NCBI RefSeq assembly: GCF_002008165.1
Contig: NZ_MRDM01000011.1
Coordinates: 248,001 to 312,000 of the forward strand
DNA length: 64,000 nt
Origin: Rhizobium laguerreae
Lineage (GTDB): Bacteria; Pseudomonadota; Alphaproteobacteria; Rhizobiales; Rhizobiaceae
Reading direction: 5' to 3'
The number at the start of each line of letters is the position of its first letter. Positions within the stretch are counted from its first letter, which is position 1. Position numbers and translations under genes: made by a program. The notes under the pieces are model-generated. The model saw nothing but the letters and a program-made list of their open reading frames with translations. It was not told where the DNA came from and did not search any database. This document shows positions 16,930 through 29,059 of the stretch, piece after piece.

Positions 16930-18438
16930 ATGAAGATCGCCAAATTGCTGACCACCGCCGTTGCCGGCGCACTGTTTGCCCTTCCTGCCTTCGCCGTCGA
17001 TCTGAAGATCGGCCTGCAGGACGATGCCGACGTGCTCGATCCCGCGCAGTCGCGCACCTTCGTCGGCCGCATCGTCTATACCGCGATGTGCGACAAGCTG
17101 GTCGACGTCTCACCGGATCTGAAGATCGTGCCGCAGCTTTCCACCGAATGGAGCTGGTCGGCCGATGGCAAAGAGCTCACCATGAAGCTTCGCCAAGGCG
17201 TCAAGTTCCATGACGAGACCCCCTTCAACGCCGAAGCCGTCGTCGCCACCATCGAGCGCAACATCACCCTGCCGGAATCACGTCGCAAGAGCGAACTAGC
17301 CTCGGTCGCAAAGGTCGAGGCGGCAAGCGAATACGAGGTCAAGTTCACCCTCAAGGCGCCTGATGTCACCCTTCTTGCCCAGCTTTCCGACCGCGCCGGC
17401 ATGATCGTCTCGCCGAAGGCCGCCAAGGAACTCGGCGCCAAGTTCGGCGATCACCCGGTCTGCGCCGGTCCATTCAAGTTTGTCGAGCGTGTCCAGCAAG
17501 ACCGCATCGTGCTCGAAAAGTTCCAGGACTACTGGAACAAGGACAAGATCTTCATCGACAAGCTCACCTATCTGCCGATCCCGGATACGACGGTGCGCCT
17601 CGCCAATCTGCGGTCCGGCGATCTCGACATGATCGAGCGCCTGGCCGCGACCGACGCGGAAGCCGTGAAGTCCGATTCGAGCCTGGTCTATGCCGATGCC
17701 GTCGGCACCGGCTACATGGCGCTCTACACCAATATCGGCAACGGCGCACGCGCCGACAATCCGTTCGGCAAGGACAAGCGCCTGCGCCAGGCCTTCTCGC
17801 TGGCGATCGACCGCGATGCCGTCAACCAGATCGTCTATGAAGGCACGGCGGTTGCCGGCAACCAGCCCTTTCCCCCGAGCAGCCCGTGGTTCGACAAGGA
17901 TATTGCCGTCCCCGCCCGCGATCTCGACAAGGCCAAGGCGCTGATCAAGGAAGCTGGCTTCGACCGCGTGCCGATCGAACTGCAGATCCCGAACAATCCT
18001 GTTGCCATGCAGATGATGCAGATCATCCAGTCGATGGTCGGCGAAGCCGGCTTCGACGTCAGCCTGAAATCGACGGAATTCGCCACGCTGCTGAGCGAGC
18101 AGACCGCCGGCAACTATCAGCTCAGCCGTTCCGACTGGTCCGGCCGCGTCGATCCCGATGGCAACATCCATCAGTTCATCACCTGCAAGGGCGGCATCAA
18201 CGACACGAAATACTGCAACGCCGAGGTGGATAAGCTGCTGAACGAAGCCCGGGCGTCGACCGACGAGGCCGTGCGCAAGCAGAAATACGATGCCGCCGCC
18301 GTCATCCTGAACGGCGATCTGCCGATCATCTATCTCGGCCATCAGTCCTGGATCTGGGCGCTGCACAAGAACATCACCGGCTTCGTTCCGTCGCCGGATG
18401 GCATGATCCGCCTCGTCGACGTCAAGAAAGCCGGCTGA
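16930..18438 (+). CDS. Peptide-type ABC transporter substrate-binding protein (SBP family 5)
   Basis: Periplasmic binding protein of 502 residues, family 5 (DppA/OppA/GsiB). A signal peptide is clear (MKIAKLLTTAVAGALFALPAFA, cut near residue 22). The mature part begins VDLKIGLQDDADVLDPAQSR and contains the family signature region WSADGKELTMKLRQGVKFHD. AGAGGAG lies seven bases before the start. It supplies the permease and ATPase genes downstream. The neighbouring gamma-glutamyltransferase, MlrC-like and DUF1028 genes favour a gamma-glutamyl or modified peptide as ligand; this is inference. Confidence 0.93.
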   Translation: MKIAKLLTTAVAGALFALPAFAVDLKIGLQDDADVLDPAQSRTFVGRIVYTAMCDKLVDVSPDLKIVPQLSTEWSWSADGKELTMKLRQGVKFHDETPFNAEAVVATIERNITLPESRRKSELASVAKVEAASEYEVKFTLKAPDVTLLAQLSDRAGMIVSPKAAKELGAKFGDHPVCAGPFKFVERVQQDRIVLEKFQDYWNKDKIFIDKLTYLPIPDTTVRLANLRSGDLDMIERLAATDAEAVKSDSSLVYADAVGTGYMALYTNIGNGARADNPFGKDKRLRQAFSLAIDRDAVNQIVYEGTAVAGNQPFPPSSPWFDKDIAVPARDLDKAKALIKEAGFDRVPIELQIPNNPVAMQMMQIIQSMVGEAGFDVSLKSTEFATLLSEQTAGNYQLSRSDWSGRVDPDGNIHQFITCKGGINDTKYCNAEVDKLLNEARASTDEAVRKQKYDAAAVILNGDLPIIYLGHQSWIWALHKNITGFVPSPDGMIRLVDVKKAG

Positions 18439-18443
18439 TCCCT

Positions 18444-18493
18444 AGAGCATGATGCCGAAAAGTGCGAGCGGTTTTCGGACGACATCATGCTCT
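18444..18493. repeat. Palindromic repeat between ABC genes (family 4)
   Basis: Arms AGAGCATGATG / CATCATGCTCT enclosing CCGAAAAGTGCGAGCGGTTTTCGG. A related hairpin with the same CCGAAAA core and ATGATG arms is at 51159-51194. The stem followed by CTACTTTTTG may reduce read-through from the abundant binding-protein message into the permease genes. Confidence 0.75.
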
Positions 18494-18563
18494 ACTTTTT
18501 GATCCAGCAAATCATGCGGCGGAAACCCTCCGCCGCATGACCCCAGTCGTGTCAGGATCGCCC

Positions 18564-19511
18564 ATGTACACCTACATCGCCAAACGGCTCTTGGTCGCCA
18601 TACCGACGCTTTTGATCATTTCGGTCTTCGTCTTCTCGCTGCAGAAGCTGCTGCCCGGCGACCCGATCCTTGCCATGGCCGGCGAGGAACGCGACCCGCA
18701 GGTTCTCGAATTCCTGCGCGAGAAGTACCGGTTGAACGATCCAGTGCCCTATCAATATGTCCGCTGGCTGGGTGCGGCACTGCAGGGCGACCTCGGCATC
18801 TCGCTGCGCACCAACCAGCCGGTTCTGCAGCTCATTGGCGAAAAGCTGCCGGTCACCATACAGCTTGCCATCATGTCGATGATCTTCGCCTTTGTCATCG
18901 GCGTGCCGATGGGCATCCTGGCGGCCGTCAAGAAGAACACGATGATCGACTATCTCGCCAACATCATCGCACTGACCGGCCTGTCGATCCCGAATTTCTG
19001 GCTCGGCATCATGCTGATCCTGCTGGTTTCGGTCAATCTCGGCTGGTTGCCGGCATCCGGCTACGAACCCTTCTTCAGCAGCCCACTGCGTTCTCTGGAA
19101 ACCATGCTGATGCCCTCCTTCGTGCTCGGCAATGCGCTGGCCGCGACCCTGATGCGGCATACCCGCTCGGCAATGCTCAGCGTGCTGAGCGCCGATTACA
19201 TCCGCACCGCCCGCGCCAAGGGACTGCCGGAAAGCACTGTCGTGCTCGAGCACAGCTTCCGCAACGCGATGCTGCCGATCGTGACGCTGACCGCCCTTCT
19301 TTTCGGCGAACTGCTTGCCGGCGCCGTGCTGACCGAGCAGATCTTCACCATTCCGGGTTTCGGAAAGCTCATCGTCGACGCCGTCTTCAACCGTGACTAC
19401 GCCGTCGTCCAGGGTGTGGTGATCTGCACGGCGATCGGCTTCATCCTGATGAACCTCTTGGCCGACATTCTCTACGTCCTGCTCAATCCGCGCATGAGGG
19501 CCGCCCTATGA
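18564..19511 (+). CDS. ABC transporter permease (DppB/GsiC type)
   Basis: Inner-membrane permease of 315 residues. Begins MYTYIAKRLLVAIPTLLIIS, typical of DppB-like subunits, with six membrane helices and the cytoplasmic EAA loop TARAKGLPESTVVLEHSFRN. AGGA precedes the ATG at 18564; the frame opens at 18462 but that stretch is repeat sequence. Its stop overlaps the next permease start by four bases (ATGA), so the two are translationally coupled. Confidence 0.94.
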   Translation: MYTYIAKRLLVAIPTLLIISVFVFSLQKLLPGDPILAMAGEERDPQVLEFLREKYRLNDPVPYQYVRWLGAALQGDLGISLRTNQPVLQLIGEKLPVTIQLAIMSMIFAFVIGVPMGILAAVKKNTMIDYLANIIALTGLSIPNFWLGIMLILLVSVNLGWLPASGYEPFFSSPLRSLETMLMPSFVLGNALAATLMRHTRSAMLSVLSADYIRTARAKGLPESTVVLEHSFRNAMLPIVTLTALLFGELLAGAVLTEQIFTIPGFGKLIVDAVFNRDYAVVQGVVICTAIGFILMNLLADILYVLLNPRMRAAL

Positions 19512-20383
19512 CCGCGATCGGAGAAACCGGCATTCCCTCCGCGATCGACCGTACGCCGAGCCGCGCCTGGCGCAAGCTGAAGGCCAACAAGGGCGCCCTC
19601 GTCGGCCTGGCGATCATCGCCTTCTTTGCGATCCTCGCCGTTGCCGCCCCCATTCTTCCGATTCCCGATCCGAACGCCACAAGCTGGTCGGCAATCCGCA
19701 AGGCGCCCTCCGCCGCCCATTGGCTCGGCACCGACGACATCGGCCGCGACATTCTTTCCCGGATGATCTGGGGTGCGCAGGCCTCGCTGATGGCCGGCGT
19801 CTTCTCGGTCGCCATTGCCGTTGTCATCGGCGTACCTTTCGGCCTCGTCTCCGGTTATTTCGGCGGCTGGATCGACATGGTGATCTCCCGCATCACCGAA
19901 GCCTTTCTGGCCATGCCTTTCCTCATCACCGCCATCGCGCTTGCCGCCTTTCTCGGTCCGAGCCTGACCAATGCGATGATTGCGATCGGCCTTTCGGCCA
20001 TGCCGGTCTTCGTGCGGCTGACGCGTGGCCAGGTGCTTTCGGTCAAAACCGAGGAATATGTCGAGGGCGCCCGCTCGATCGGCCTCCGGTCCTCGAGCAT
20101 CATCACCCGCTATATCCTGCCGAATGTTTTTGCGCCGATCCTCGTGCAGGCGACGTTGACCATCGCAACGGCGATCATCGCCGAAGCGAGCCTCTCCTTT
20201 CTTGGCCTCGGACAGCAGCCGCCGGCGCCGAGCTGGGGCTCGATGCTGAACGTCGCCAAGAATTTCCTCTCCCAGGCGCCATGGATGGCGATGTGGCCGG
20301 GTGCTGCGATCTTCTTCGTCGTCATCGGTTTCAATCTCTTAGGCGACGGCCTGCGCGATGCGCTCGATCCGCGCGAAGCATGA
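19508..20383 (+). CDS. ABC transporter permease (DppC/GsiD type)
   Basis: Second permease, 291 residues, with the long N-terminal part typical of DppC subunits (WRKLKANKGALVGLAIIAFF) and the periplasmic sequence HWLGTDDIGRDILSRMIWG that marks the family. The EAA loop reads EGARSIGLRSSSIITRYILP. It overlaps the upstream permease by four bases. Both should form the heterodimeric channel for the same substrate. Confidence 0.94.
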   Translation: MTAIGETGIPSAIDRTPSRAWRKLKANKGALVGLAIIAFFAILAVAAPILPIPDPNATSWSAIRKAPSAAHWLGTDDIGRDILSRMIWGAQASLMAGVFSVAIAVVIGVPFGLVSGYFGGWIDMVISRITEAFLAMPFLITAIALAAFLGPSLTNAMIAIGLSAMPVFVRLTRGQVLSVKTEEYVEGARSIGLRSSSIITRYILPNVFAPILVQATLTIATAIIAEASLSFLGLGQQPPAPSWGSMLNVAKNFLSQAPWMAMWPGAAIFFVVIGFNLLGDGLRDALDPREA

Positions 20384-20404
20384 TTTTTTGAAAGGACATT
20401 CGAT

Positions 20405-22189
20405 ATGACCGCATTCACGACCCGCCCCGAGATCCTCGGCACATTCGGCGTCGTCACCTCCACGCACTGGATCGCCTCGGCTGTCGGCATGAGCATTCTC
20501 GAAAAGGGCGGCAACGCTTTCGATGCGGCAGTGGCGACGGGTTTCGTGCTGCAGGTCGTCGAGCCGCATCTTTGCGGCCCGGGCGGCGATATGCCGGCGG
20601 TGATCTATTCGAAGAAGAAGGACAAGGTCGAGGTCATCTGCGCGCAGGGCCCCGCCCCGGCCGGTGCGACGATCGAACACTATACGGCGGAAGGCCTGAG
20701 CCTGATCCCTGGCGACGGGCTGCTTGCGACTGTCATCCCCGGCTCCTTCGATGGCTGGATGCTGATGCTGCGCGACTATGGCTCGATGAGCGTGCGCGAT
20801 GTGCTGGAACCGGCGATCTATTACGCCGAGCACGGTCATCCGATGCTGCCGCGCGTCTCCGCCACCATCAAGGGGCTCGCCGCCTTCTTCGAGAAGGAAT
20901 GGCCGACCTCCCATGAGACCTGGCTGCCAGGCGGCAGTGCCCCCGAAGCGCATGCGAATTTCAGGAATCCGGTGCTTGCCGAAACCTGGAAGCGCGTCAT
21001 TGCCGAGGCGGAAGCGAAAAGCGGCCGGGAAGCGCAGGTGCAGGCGGCCCGCGACGCCTTCTATCGCGGCTTCGTTGCCGAGAAGATCGACGACTATCTG
21101 AAGACCGCAGAGGTGATGGATGCAAGCGGCAACCGCCACAAGGGCGTTTTGACTGCTACCGACATGGCGAACTGGTCGGCAACGATCGAGGAGCCGCTGA
21201 CCTATGATTATCATGGCTGGACCATCGCCAAGATCGGCCCCTGGGGCCAGGGTCCGGCCTTCCTGCAGACCCTGTCGATCCTCAAAGGCTTCGATCTCGC
21301 CGCGATGGATCCCGCCGGCGCCGATTTCGTCCATACCGTCGTCGAAGCGATGAAGCTCGCCTTCGCCGACCGCGAAGTCTATTATGGTGATCCTGATTTT
21401 TCGGAGGTTCCCATCGCGCATCTGCTGTCGGAGACCTATGCCGCCGAGCGCCGCAAGCTGGTCGGTCCGGACGCCTCCTTCGATCTTCGCCCCGGCATCG
21501 TGCCTGGCTTCGAAGCGCAGCATGATCTGACGATGAAGATGCTCGGCGCGGATTCCAAGACCGGCGCCGTCTACGAGCCGACCATGGCGCATCTTTCCGA
21601 AAAGCGCGGCGACACCGTGCATATCGACGTGATCGACCGCGACGGCAACATGGTCTCCGTCACGCCATCAGGCGGCTGGCTGCAATCCTCCCCGACCGTG
21701 CCCGGCCTCGGCTTCTGCCTCAATTCCCGCGCCCAGATGTTCTGGCTGAAATCAGGCCTGCCGACGTCGCTTGCGCCCGGCAAGCGGCCGCGCACGACGT
21801 TGACGCCGTCGCTCGGCCTCTATGAGGGCCGACCGACGCTCGCCTTCGGCACGCCTGGCGGCGATCAGCAGGAGCAGTGGCAGCTTTCCTTCTTCCTGCG
21901 GTATGCGCACCACAAGCTGAACCTGCAGGCGGCGATCGACCAGCCGCTGTTCCACACTTCGCATTTTCCGGGCTCCTTCTATCCGCGCACCCGAGAGCCC
22001 GGCAGCCTGATGGCGGAAGCGAATTTCGGCCCTGAAGTCCTCGATGCCCTGCGCCGCAAGGGCCACACGCTGACGGTCGCCGATGTCTGGACGATCGGCC
22101 GGCTGACCGCCGCGAGACGCGATGCCGATGGACTGCTGCGCGCCGCAGCCACCCCGCGCCTGATGCAGGCCTATGCGATCGGGAGATAG
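20405..22189 (+). CDS. Gamma-glutamyltransferase family protein
   Basis: Ntn-hydrolase of 594 residues that removes or transfers gamma-glutamyl groups, as from glutathione. The self-processing threonine is Thr404 in the segment KRGDTVHIDVIDRDGNMVSV; cleavage there would give large and small subunits of about 403 and 191 residues. Other family segments: GGNAFDAAVATGFVL, LCGPGGDMPAV, and SPTVPGLGFCLNSRAQMFWL. There is no signal peptide, unlike E. coli Ggt, so it acts in the cytoplasm, presumably on what the adjacent ABC importer delivers. Could also be a cephalosporin or glutaryl acylase-like member of the same family. Confidence 0.9.
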   Translation: MTAFTTRPEILGTFGVVTSTHWIASAVGMSILEKGGNAFDAAVATGFVLQVVEPHLCGPGGDMPAVIYSKKKDKVEVICAQGPAPAGATIEHYTAEGLSLIPGDGLLATVIPGSFDGWMLMLRDYGSMSVRDVLEPAIYYAEHGHPMLPRVSATIKGLAAFFEKEWPTSHETWLPGGSAPEAHANFRNPVLAETWKRVIAEAEAKSGREAQVQAARDAFYRGFVAEKIDDYLKTAEVMDASGNRHKGVLTATDMANWSATIEEPLTYDYHGWTIAKIGPWGQGPAFLQTLSILKGFDLAAMDPAGADFVHTVVEAMKLAFADREVYYGDPDFSEVPIAHLLSETYAAERRKLVGPDASFDLRPGIVPGFEAQHDLTMKMLGADSKTGAVYEPTMAHLSEKRGDTVHIDVIDRDGNMVSVTPSGGWLQSSPTVPGLGFCLNSRAQMFWLKSGLPTSLAPGKRPRTTLTPSLGLYEGRPTLAFGTPGGDQQEQWQLSFFLRYAHHKLNLQAAIDQPLFHTSHFPGSFYPRTREPGSLMAEANFGPEVLDALRRKGHTLTVADVWTIGRLTAARRDADGLLRAAATPRLMQAYAIGR

Positions 22190-22191
22190 GC

Positions 22192-22947
22192 ATGACCTGG
22201 TCCATCGTCGCCCGTGATCCCTTGACCGGCCATCTCGGCATCGCCGTCGCGAGCCGCTTCTTTGCCGTCGGCGCCCTTGTGCCGCATATTCGCGGCGGCA
22301 TCGGCGCCGTTGCTACCCAGGCCTTCGTCAACCCGCTTTACGGCGTCGACGGCCTGTCGCTGCTTGCCGCCGGCAAGGCGCCGGAGGAGATCATCGCCGA
22401 GCTCATCGCGCGTGACGCCGGCTGCAATCAGCGGCAGCTGCACCTCATCGATGCGAAGGGGCGCAACGCCGCCTTCACCGGTCCGGCATGCATCGACTGG
22501 GCGGGGCATCTGATCGACGAAAACGTCTCGGTCGCCGGCAACATGCTCGCAGGTCCTGACGTCGTCACTGAGACGCTTGCCACCTACAACAAGGCGATGG
22601 ACAAGCCGCTGGCCGAACGCCTGCTCGTGGCGATGCAGGCAGGCGAAGATGCCGGCGGCGATAAGCGCGGCAGGCAGTCCGCCGCCCTCGCCATCCATCG
22701 CGACCAGGATTATCCGTGGCTCAGCCTCCGCGCCGACGATCATCCTGATCCGCTCGCCGAACTTGTCCGCCTGCATGCGGTGGCGGGTGAACGTTACCTG
22801 CATGTCGCCGAGACGATGGCGACACGGCAAAATCCGACCGGCAGGACGGACAGGCGCGAGATCGATGAAAAGATCGCGGCGCTGGAAGCGGCCCGCATCG
22901 CTGAAGGCAGGCCATCCGCCTCCTTTGCCACGCCTTTGAAGATGTGA
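22192..22947 (+). CDS. DUF1028 family protein
   Basis: A 251-residue DUF1028 protein (an Ntn-hydrolase-like fold by family description). It starts MTWSIVARDPLTGHLGIAVASRFFAVG, the standard DUF1028 opening, followed by GIGAVATQAFVNPLYG, RQLHLIDAKG and SVAGNMLAGPDVV. It begins two bases after the gamma-glutamyltransferase stop, so it is translated from the same message. DUF1028 genes are often found beside peptide or gamma-glutamyl utilisation genes; the reaction is unknown. Confidence 0.9.
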   Translation: MTWSIVARDPLTGHLGIAVASRFFAVGALVPHIRGGIGAVATQAFVNPLYGVDGLSLLAAGKAPEEIIAELIARDAGCNQRQLHLIDAKGRNAAFTGPACIDWAGHLIDENVSVAGNMLAGPDVVTETLATYNKAMDKPLAERLLVAMQAGEDAGGDKRGRQSAALAIHRDQDYPWLSLRADDHPDPLAELVRLHAVAGERYLHVAETMATRQNPTGRTDRREIDEKIAALEAARIAEGRPSASFATPLKM

Positions 22948-22971
22948 ACCAGATAAAACCAAGGCAACGAT

Positions 22972-24810
<1,839 letters not shown>

Positions 24811-24984
24811 ACGTGAAAACCCACTCTCCAAAGCATCAGGAAAACAAGCATTGCGGGAAAATAACCCGTGCCGGTGGCGCGCAGGCCGTCTTTTTTGCTG
24901 CACCGCTTATATGACTTCTGCTAGATATTATTTTACCGATAATTATTAACGACCGATTCCACCCTTTTGTGTTCTCTTATCCTT

Positions 24985-25008
24985 GCGAATCAAAAAGGTT
25001 TGATTTGC
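24985..25008. promoter_or_regulatory. Palindrome before the glycoamylase-like gene
   Basis: GCGAATCAAA-AAGG-TTTGATTTGC: arms of ten bases with one mismatch, 57 bases before the start codon. The 254-base gap from 24811 to 25064 is AT-rich and must hold the promoter; no other gene is seen. Operator or hairpin, regulator unknown. Confidence 0.35.
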
Positions 25009-25064
25009 CCGGGGACGGCCACCATGTTGAAGCATGGGGCGATGCAACAGTTGGGTAGGAGCCT

Positions 25065-26399
25065 ATGCTGCAACGGATTGAAGACATTGATGCAGCGCTC
25101 GTCGACAGGCTGCAGCATTCGGCGTTCAACTACTTCCTGAAATATACCAATCCCGAAAACGGCCTTGTGGCGGATACCTCGATCGGCGGGGTCCCGTGCA
25201 GCATCGCAGCCGTCGGCTTTGCGCTTTCCTCCTATCCTGTTGGTGTCGAGCGTTTATGGATCAGCCGCGAGGAGGCAGCCGAACGCACGGTCAATACGCT
25301 GCGGTTCTTCGCCGAGGCGCGTCAGGGCGACGAACGCCACGCGACCGGCCATCGCGGCTTCTTCTACCATTTCTTGCACATGGATACCGGCCATCGCGCC
25401 TGGAACAGCGAGCTTTCGACCATCGACACGGCGCTGCTCGTCGCCGGCATCCTGACGGCTGCGCAATATTTCAATCGTGAAGACGACGAGACGGAAACCG
25501 AAATCCGTGAACTCGCCACCTTCATCTACGAGCGCGTCGACTGGCGCTGGGCGCTGAACAAGGGCGACACGATTGCCATGGGTTGGAAGCCCTCTTCCGG
25601 CTTCCTGCGCTGGCGCTATCACGGCTTCGACGAGGCGATCATCCTCTATACGTTGGCGCTTGCCTCACCGACACATCCCATTCCGCAGTCGTGCTACGAC
25701 GCCTTTACGTCAAGCTATTCCTGGATGCTGCACGGCAAGCAGTCCTATCTCTATGCCGGACCACTCTTCATACACCTCTTCTCGCATGCCTGGATCGATT
25801 TCCGCACCATTCAGGACAAGCCGATGGCGGAGCGGAACTGGGACTATTTCCGCAACACGCAGGTGATGATCAACGTCCAGCGTGACTATGCCGAGCGCAA
25901 TCCCGGCCAGTTCGTCGGCTATAACAGAAATATCTGGGGTTTCTCCGCCTGTGACGGCCCGCCGCCGACACGGCGCATGCGCGGCGGCCGCCAGCCGAAG
26001 GTTCTGGGTTACGCTGCCCGCGGCGCCCCGCTCGGCCCCGATGACGGCACGATCGCACCCTGGGCAGCCCTTGCGTGCCTGCCTTACGATCGGCAGGCGG
26101 CTCTCGACGGCACCAAGGCGCTTCTGACGACCTATCCGAACCTGCTCTTGGAAGGCGGCTTTCCCGGCGGCTTCAACCCGACGGTCAAGACCAAGCGGCC
26201 GGAAGGCTGGGTGGACGACCGCACCGTCGGCATCGACCAGGGGCTTGTCGTCATGACCATCGAGAACGACCGTTCGGATTTCATCTGGAAGCTGATGCGG
26301 CAATCGCCGGTCATCCGCCTCGGCCTCGAACGGGCCGGCTTTACCGGCGGCTGGCTCGAAGGCATCGAGCCGGAAGAAGTGGTGCGCAAGTTCGGCTAA
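25065..26399 (+). CDS. Glycoamylase-like (PF10091-type) protein, possible beta-1,2-glucan enzyme
   Basis: A 444-residue single-domain protein that resembles the glycoamylase-like catalytic domain (PF10091), also found as endo-beta-1,2-glucanases (GH144) and in rhizobial cyclic glucan synthases. Landmarks: NPENGLVADTS at the start of the barrel, HRGFFYHFLHMDTG, ELSTIDTALLVAGILTAAQY, YHGFDEAIILYTLALASPTH, and the C-terminal WVDDRTVGIDQGLVVMTIEN. No signal peptide is visible, so it should act in the cytoplasm. AGGAG precedes the ATG. Since rhizobia make cyclic beta-1,2-glucans, a role in their turnover is an attractive inference. Monocistronic, convergent with fbpC. Confidence 0.8.
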   Translation: MLQRIEDIDAALVDRLQHSAFNYFLKYTNPENGLVADTSIGGVPCSIAAVGFALSSYPVGVERLWISREEAAERTVNTLRFFAEARQGDERHATGHRGFFYHFLHMDTGHRAWNSELSTIDTALLVAGILTAAQYFNREDDETETEIRELATFIYERVDWRWALNKGDTIAMGWKPSSGFLRWRYHGFDEAIILYTLALASPTHPIPQSCYDAFTSSYSWMLHGKQSYLYAGPLFIHLFSHAWIDFRTIQDKPMAERNWDYFRNTQVMINVQRDYAERNPGQFVGYNRNIWGFSACDGPPPTRRMRGGRQPKVLGYAARGAPLGPDDGTIAPWAALACLPYDRQAALDGTKALLTTYPNLLLEGGFPGGFNPTVKTKRPEGWVDDRTVGIDQGLVVMTIENDRSDFIWKLMRQSPVIRLGLERAGFTGGWLEGIEPEEVVRKFG

Positions 26400-26405
26400 G
26401 TCTTA

Positions 26406-27443
26406 TCAGTTCTCGAAGACATGCGCCTTGCCGGCGATGTCGAGGCGAACGAGATCGCCTCGCGCCGGAAGAGCGACGCTCGAGGTCTTGATCAGGATCG
26501 GCGGCAGCGCCACGCCGTCAAGCGAAACCGCAACGGTGCAGACCGCGCCGCCGAATTCCACCTCGACGACACGTCCGCCGTGGTTGCTATCGCTTTCATC
26601 GGCAACGACGCGGATCTGCTCGGGCCGCAGCATGATCTCCGCCTTGCCCTGACGGCTGCCTTCGACGGCGACGCGGCCGAGGGCGCAGTCTGCGAGGCCG
26701 TTCCGGATGATGGCGGGAAGCAGCACGGCATCGCCGAGAAACAGTGCCGTCTCGCGATCGCGCGGATGCAGATACAATGACTGCGGCGACCCGGCCTGGA
26801 TCAGCCGTCCTTCTCTCAGAACCGCCACCTGATCGGCAAAGGTCAGCGCCTCTTCCTGGTCATGGGTGACGAGGATGGTGGTGATGCCGGCCGCCTGCAG
26901 CACGCGCGCAACCGCCTTGCGCATATTTTCCCGCAGACCGGTATCGAGTGCCGAGAAAGGTTCGTCGAGCAGCATCAGCCGCGGCTTGCGGCCGAGCGCG
27001 CGGGCAAGCGCCACGCGCTGCTGCTGGCCGCCGGAAAGCTGATGCGGGCGCCGCGTCAGCATTCCGCGGTCGAGTTCGACCATATCGAGCAGCTCGAGCA
27101 CGCGCTTCTCGCGATCCGCTGCCCTTCGTTCGAAGCCGAAGCCGATATTTTCGGCAACGCTTAAGTGCGGAAACAACGCGCCGTCCTGCGAGACGATGCC
27201 GATGCCGCGTTTATGCGCCGGTACTGTCGCCGGACCGTCGGCGAGCACCTCGCCATCCAGCGTCACCCTGCCGACATCGGGTTGCTCGAAGCCGGCAATA
27301 ATGCGCAGCAGCGTCGTCTTGCCCGAACCGGACGGGCCGACGACCGCCGTGCGGCTGCCCGCCGCGACGTCGAGCGGAATATCCTTCAACGCCTGGACGG
27401 GGCCATAGCGCTTGCTGATGTTCTCGATCGTAAGCAGCGTCAT
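26406..27443 (-). CDS. fbpC: Iron(III) ABC transporter ATP-binding protein
   Basis: ATPase of the FbpABC/AfuABC iron(III) importer, 345 residues. Walker [18 protein letters not shown] (about 36-52), Q-loop [15 protein letters not shown] (the form usual in FbpC), signature [15 protein letters not shown], Walker [13 protein letters not shown], and H-loop [10 protein letters not shown]. The C-terminal third (from about 235) is a TOBE-like regulatory domain with [10 protein letters not shown]. It overlaps the permease gene by four bases. Iron boxes upstream of fbpA support the iron assignment over putrescine or sulfate. Confidence 0.93.
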   Translation of the reverse strand: MTLLTIENISKRYGPVQALKDIPLDVAAGSRTAVVGPSGSGKTTLLRIIAGFEQPDVGRVTLDGEVLADGPATVPAHKRGIGIVSQDGALFPHLSVAENIGFGFERRAADREKRVLELLDMVELDRGMLTRRPHQLSGGQQQRVALARALGRKPRLMLLDEPFSALDTGLRENMRKAVARVLQAAGITTILVTHDQEEALTFADQVAVLREGRLIQAGSPQSLYLHPRDRETALFLGDAVLLPAIIRNGLADCALGRVAVEGSRQGKAEIMLRPEQIRVVADESDSNHGGRVVEVEFGGAVCTVAVSLDGVALPPILIKTSSVALPARGDLVRLDIAGKAHVFEN

Positions 27444-28972
27444 TGGCCGGCGGTCCGTTTCGATTGGGTATAGAGCATCAGGGTGAGCGGCAGCGACAGC
27501 ACGACCATCATGAAGGCGTAGGGCGCGGCCGAGACATAATCGATCTCGCTGGTCAGCGACCAGAATTTCGTCGCCAGCGTATCGACGCCATTGGGCGACA
27601 GCATCAGTGTCGCCGTGAGTTCATTGGTGATGCCGAGCGCGGCCAGCGCGACGCTGGCGGCCGCTCCGGGTGCTGCAAGCCGCATGGTGATCTGCCGCAC
27701 CGCCTGGCCCGGGGTGCGGCCGAGACCCATCGCGGCGCGCTCCAGTTCCACCGGGGCCTGGGCGATGCTGGCGCGCAGTCCGACCATGGCGCGCGGCAGG
27801 AAAAGCATCACATAGGCAACGAGCAGCGTTCCGAAGGTCTGATAGAGCGGCAGCACCAGACGCACGGTAATCGTCACCAGCGCCAGCGCCACGACGACGC
27901 CCGGCAGCGAGCCGACATAATAATGGCAGGCTTCGAGCACGCGCTGGAAGCGGCCGGGCGCACGCACGGAAAGCCAGGCCATCGGTGCTGCGGCAATCGT
28001 CGCCAGCACGCCGCCGACAACGGCAAGCACGATCGTCTGCAGGAAGGCGCTGCCGACTTCGATGCGCCAGATATCGATGCCGCCGAGATAGAGCCAGCGG
28101 CCAAGCGTCACCAGCGGCACGCCGAGCGTCAGCACCGCCAGGATGGCGGGCAGCAACACGGCCGGCACCACGAACCAACCCAGCCGACGGCGATCCGCCG
28201 GACGTGGCGACCCGGAGCCGACGCGGGCATAACGTTCATTGCCGCGCACCAACACCTCGAAGCCGAGCAAAAAAAGACAGCAGGCGACGAGCACGCCGCC
28301 GAGCATGTTGGAGGCCGGGCTGTTGTAGGAAGACTGGAACTGATCGACGATCGCCGTCGCGAACGTGTCGAACCGGATCATGACGAACAGGCCGTATTCC
28401 GAAAGCAGATGCAGCGCAATCAGCAGCGAGCCGCCGCAGATGGCAAGCCTGAGCTGCGGCAGCACGGCGCGGAAGAAGACCTGCCAGGGATTAAGACCAA
28501 GCGAGGCAGCGGCATCCTCGATGGCCGGATCGAGACGGCGCAATGCTGCGACGACCGGCAGGTAGAGGAACGGATAATAGGCGATGACCGAGACGAAGAC
28601 GCCGCTCTGCAGGCCGCGCATGCCGGGAACGAGGCTGACCCAGGCATAGCTGTGCACGAAGGCAGGTACGGCGAGCGGGGCGATCGCCAGCCAGGCCCAG
28701 AGCCGCGCGAAAGGAATGTCCGTCCGCTCCGTCAGCCAGGCAAGCGTCACGGCAAGCGCGATCGACAGCGGGATGGTGATCGATTCCAGGAGAACCGTAT
28801 TGACGAGAAGTTCGCCGACGCGTGGCCGGAAGACCAGGGCCTTCACCGTTTCCCAGCCGACATCGTAGGTGACCCAGCCGATGAAGCCGAGCGGCACGAG
28901 ACTGAAGATCGCGACGGCGGTTGCAAGCAGGATCACCGAAGCGTGCGGCATGCGTCCGCGCGGCAAAACCAT
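27440..28972 (-). CDS. fbpB: Iron(III) ABC transporter permease (FbpB, fused two-half)
   Basis: Permease of about 510 residues with two homologous halves and roughly twelve helices, as in FbpB/SfuB. Both EAA loops can be seen: [22 protein letters not shown] and [21 protein letters not shown]. The reading frame is open to an ATG at 29107, but that codon and the following bases form the terminator hairpin after fbpA; I therefore prefer the ATG at 28972 ([12 protein letters not shown]) with GAGGG eight bases upstream. A GTG or TTG start in between is possible. Overlaps fbpC. Confidence 0.9.
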   Translation of the reverse strand: MVLPRGRMPHASVILLATAVAIFSLVPLGFIGWVTYDVGWETVKALVFRPRVGELLVNTVLLESITIPLSIALAVTLAWLTERTDIPFARLWAWLAIAPLAVPAFVHSYAWVSLVPGMRGLQSGVFVSVIAYYPFLYLPVVAALRRLDPAIEDAAASLGLNPWQVFFRAVLPQLRLAICGGSLLIALHLLSEYGLFVMIRFDTFATAIVDQFQSSYNSPASNMLGGVLVACCLFLLGFEVLVRGNERYARVGSGSPRPADRRRLGWFVVPAVLLPAILAVLTLGVPLVTLGRWLYLGGIDIWRIEVGSAFLQTIVLAVVGGVLATIAAAPMAWLSVRAPGRFQRVLEACHYYVGSLPGVVVALALVTITVRLVLPLYQTFGTLLVAYVMLFLPRAMVGLRASIAQAPVELERAAMGLGRTPGQAVRQITMRLAAPGAAASVALAALGITNELTATLMLSPNGVDTLATKFWSLTSEIDYVSAAPYAFMMVVLSLPLTLMLYTQSKRTAGQ

Positions 28973-29059
28973 TCGCGCGGCCCTCGGCGCGACCGGCGCC
29001 TCGTTGCCGGATGCGAGCAATCTGTTGTCCTGCAGCAAGGCCAATGCCTTTACACGCTG

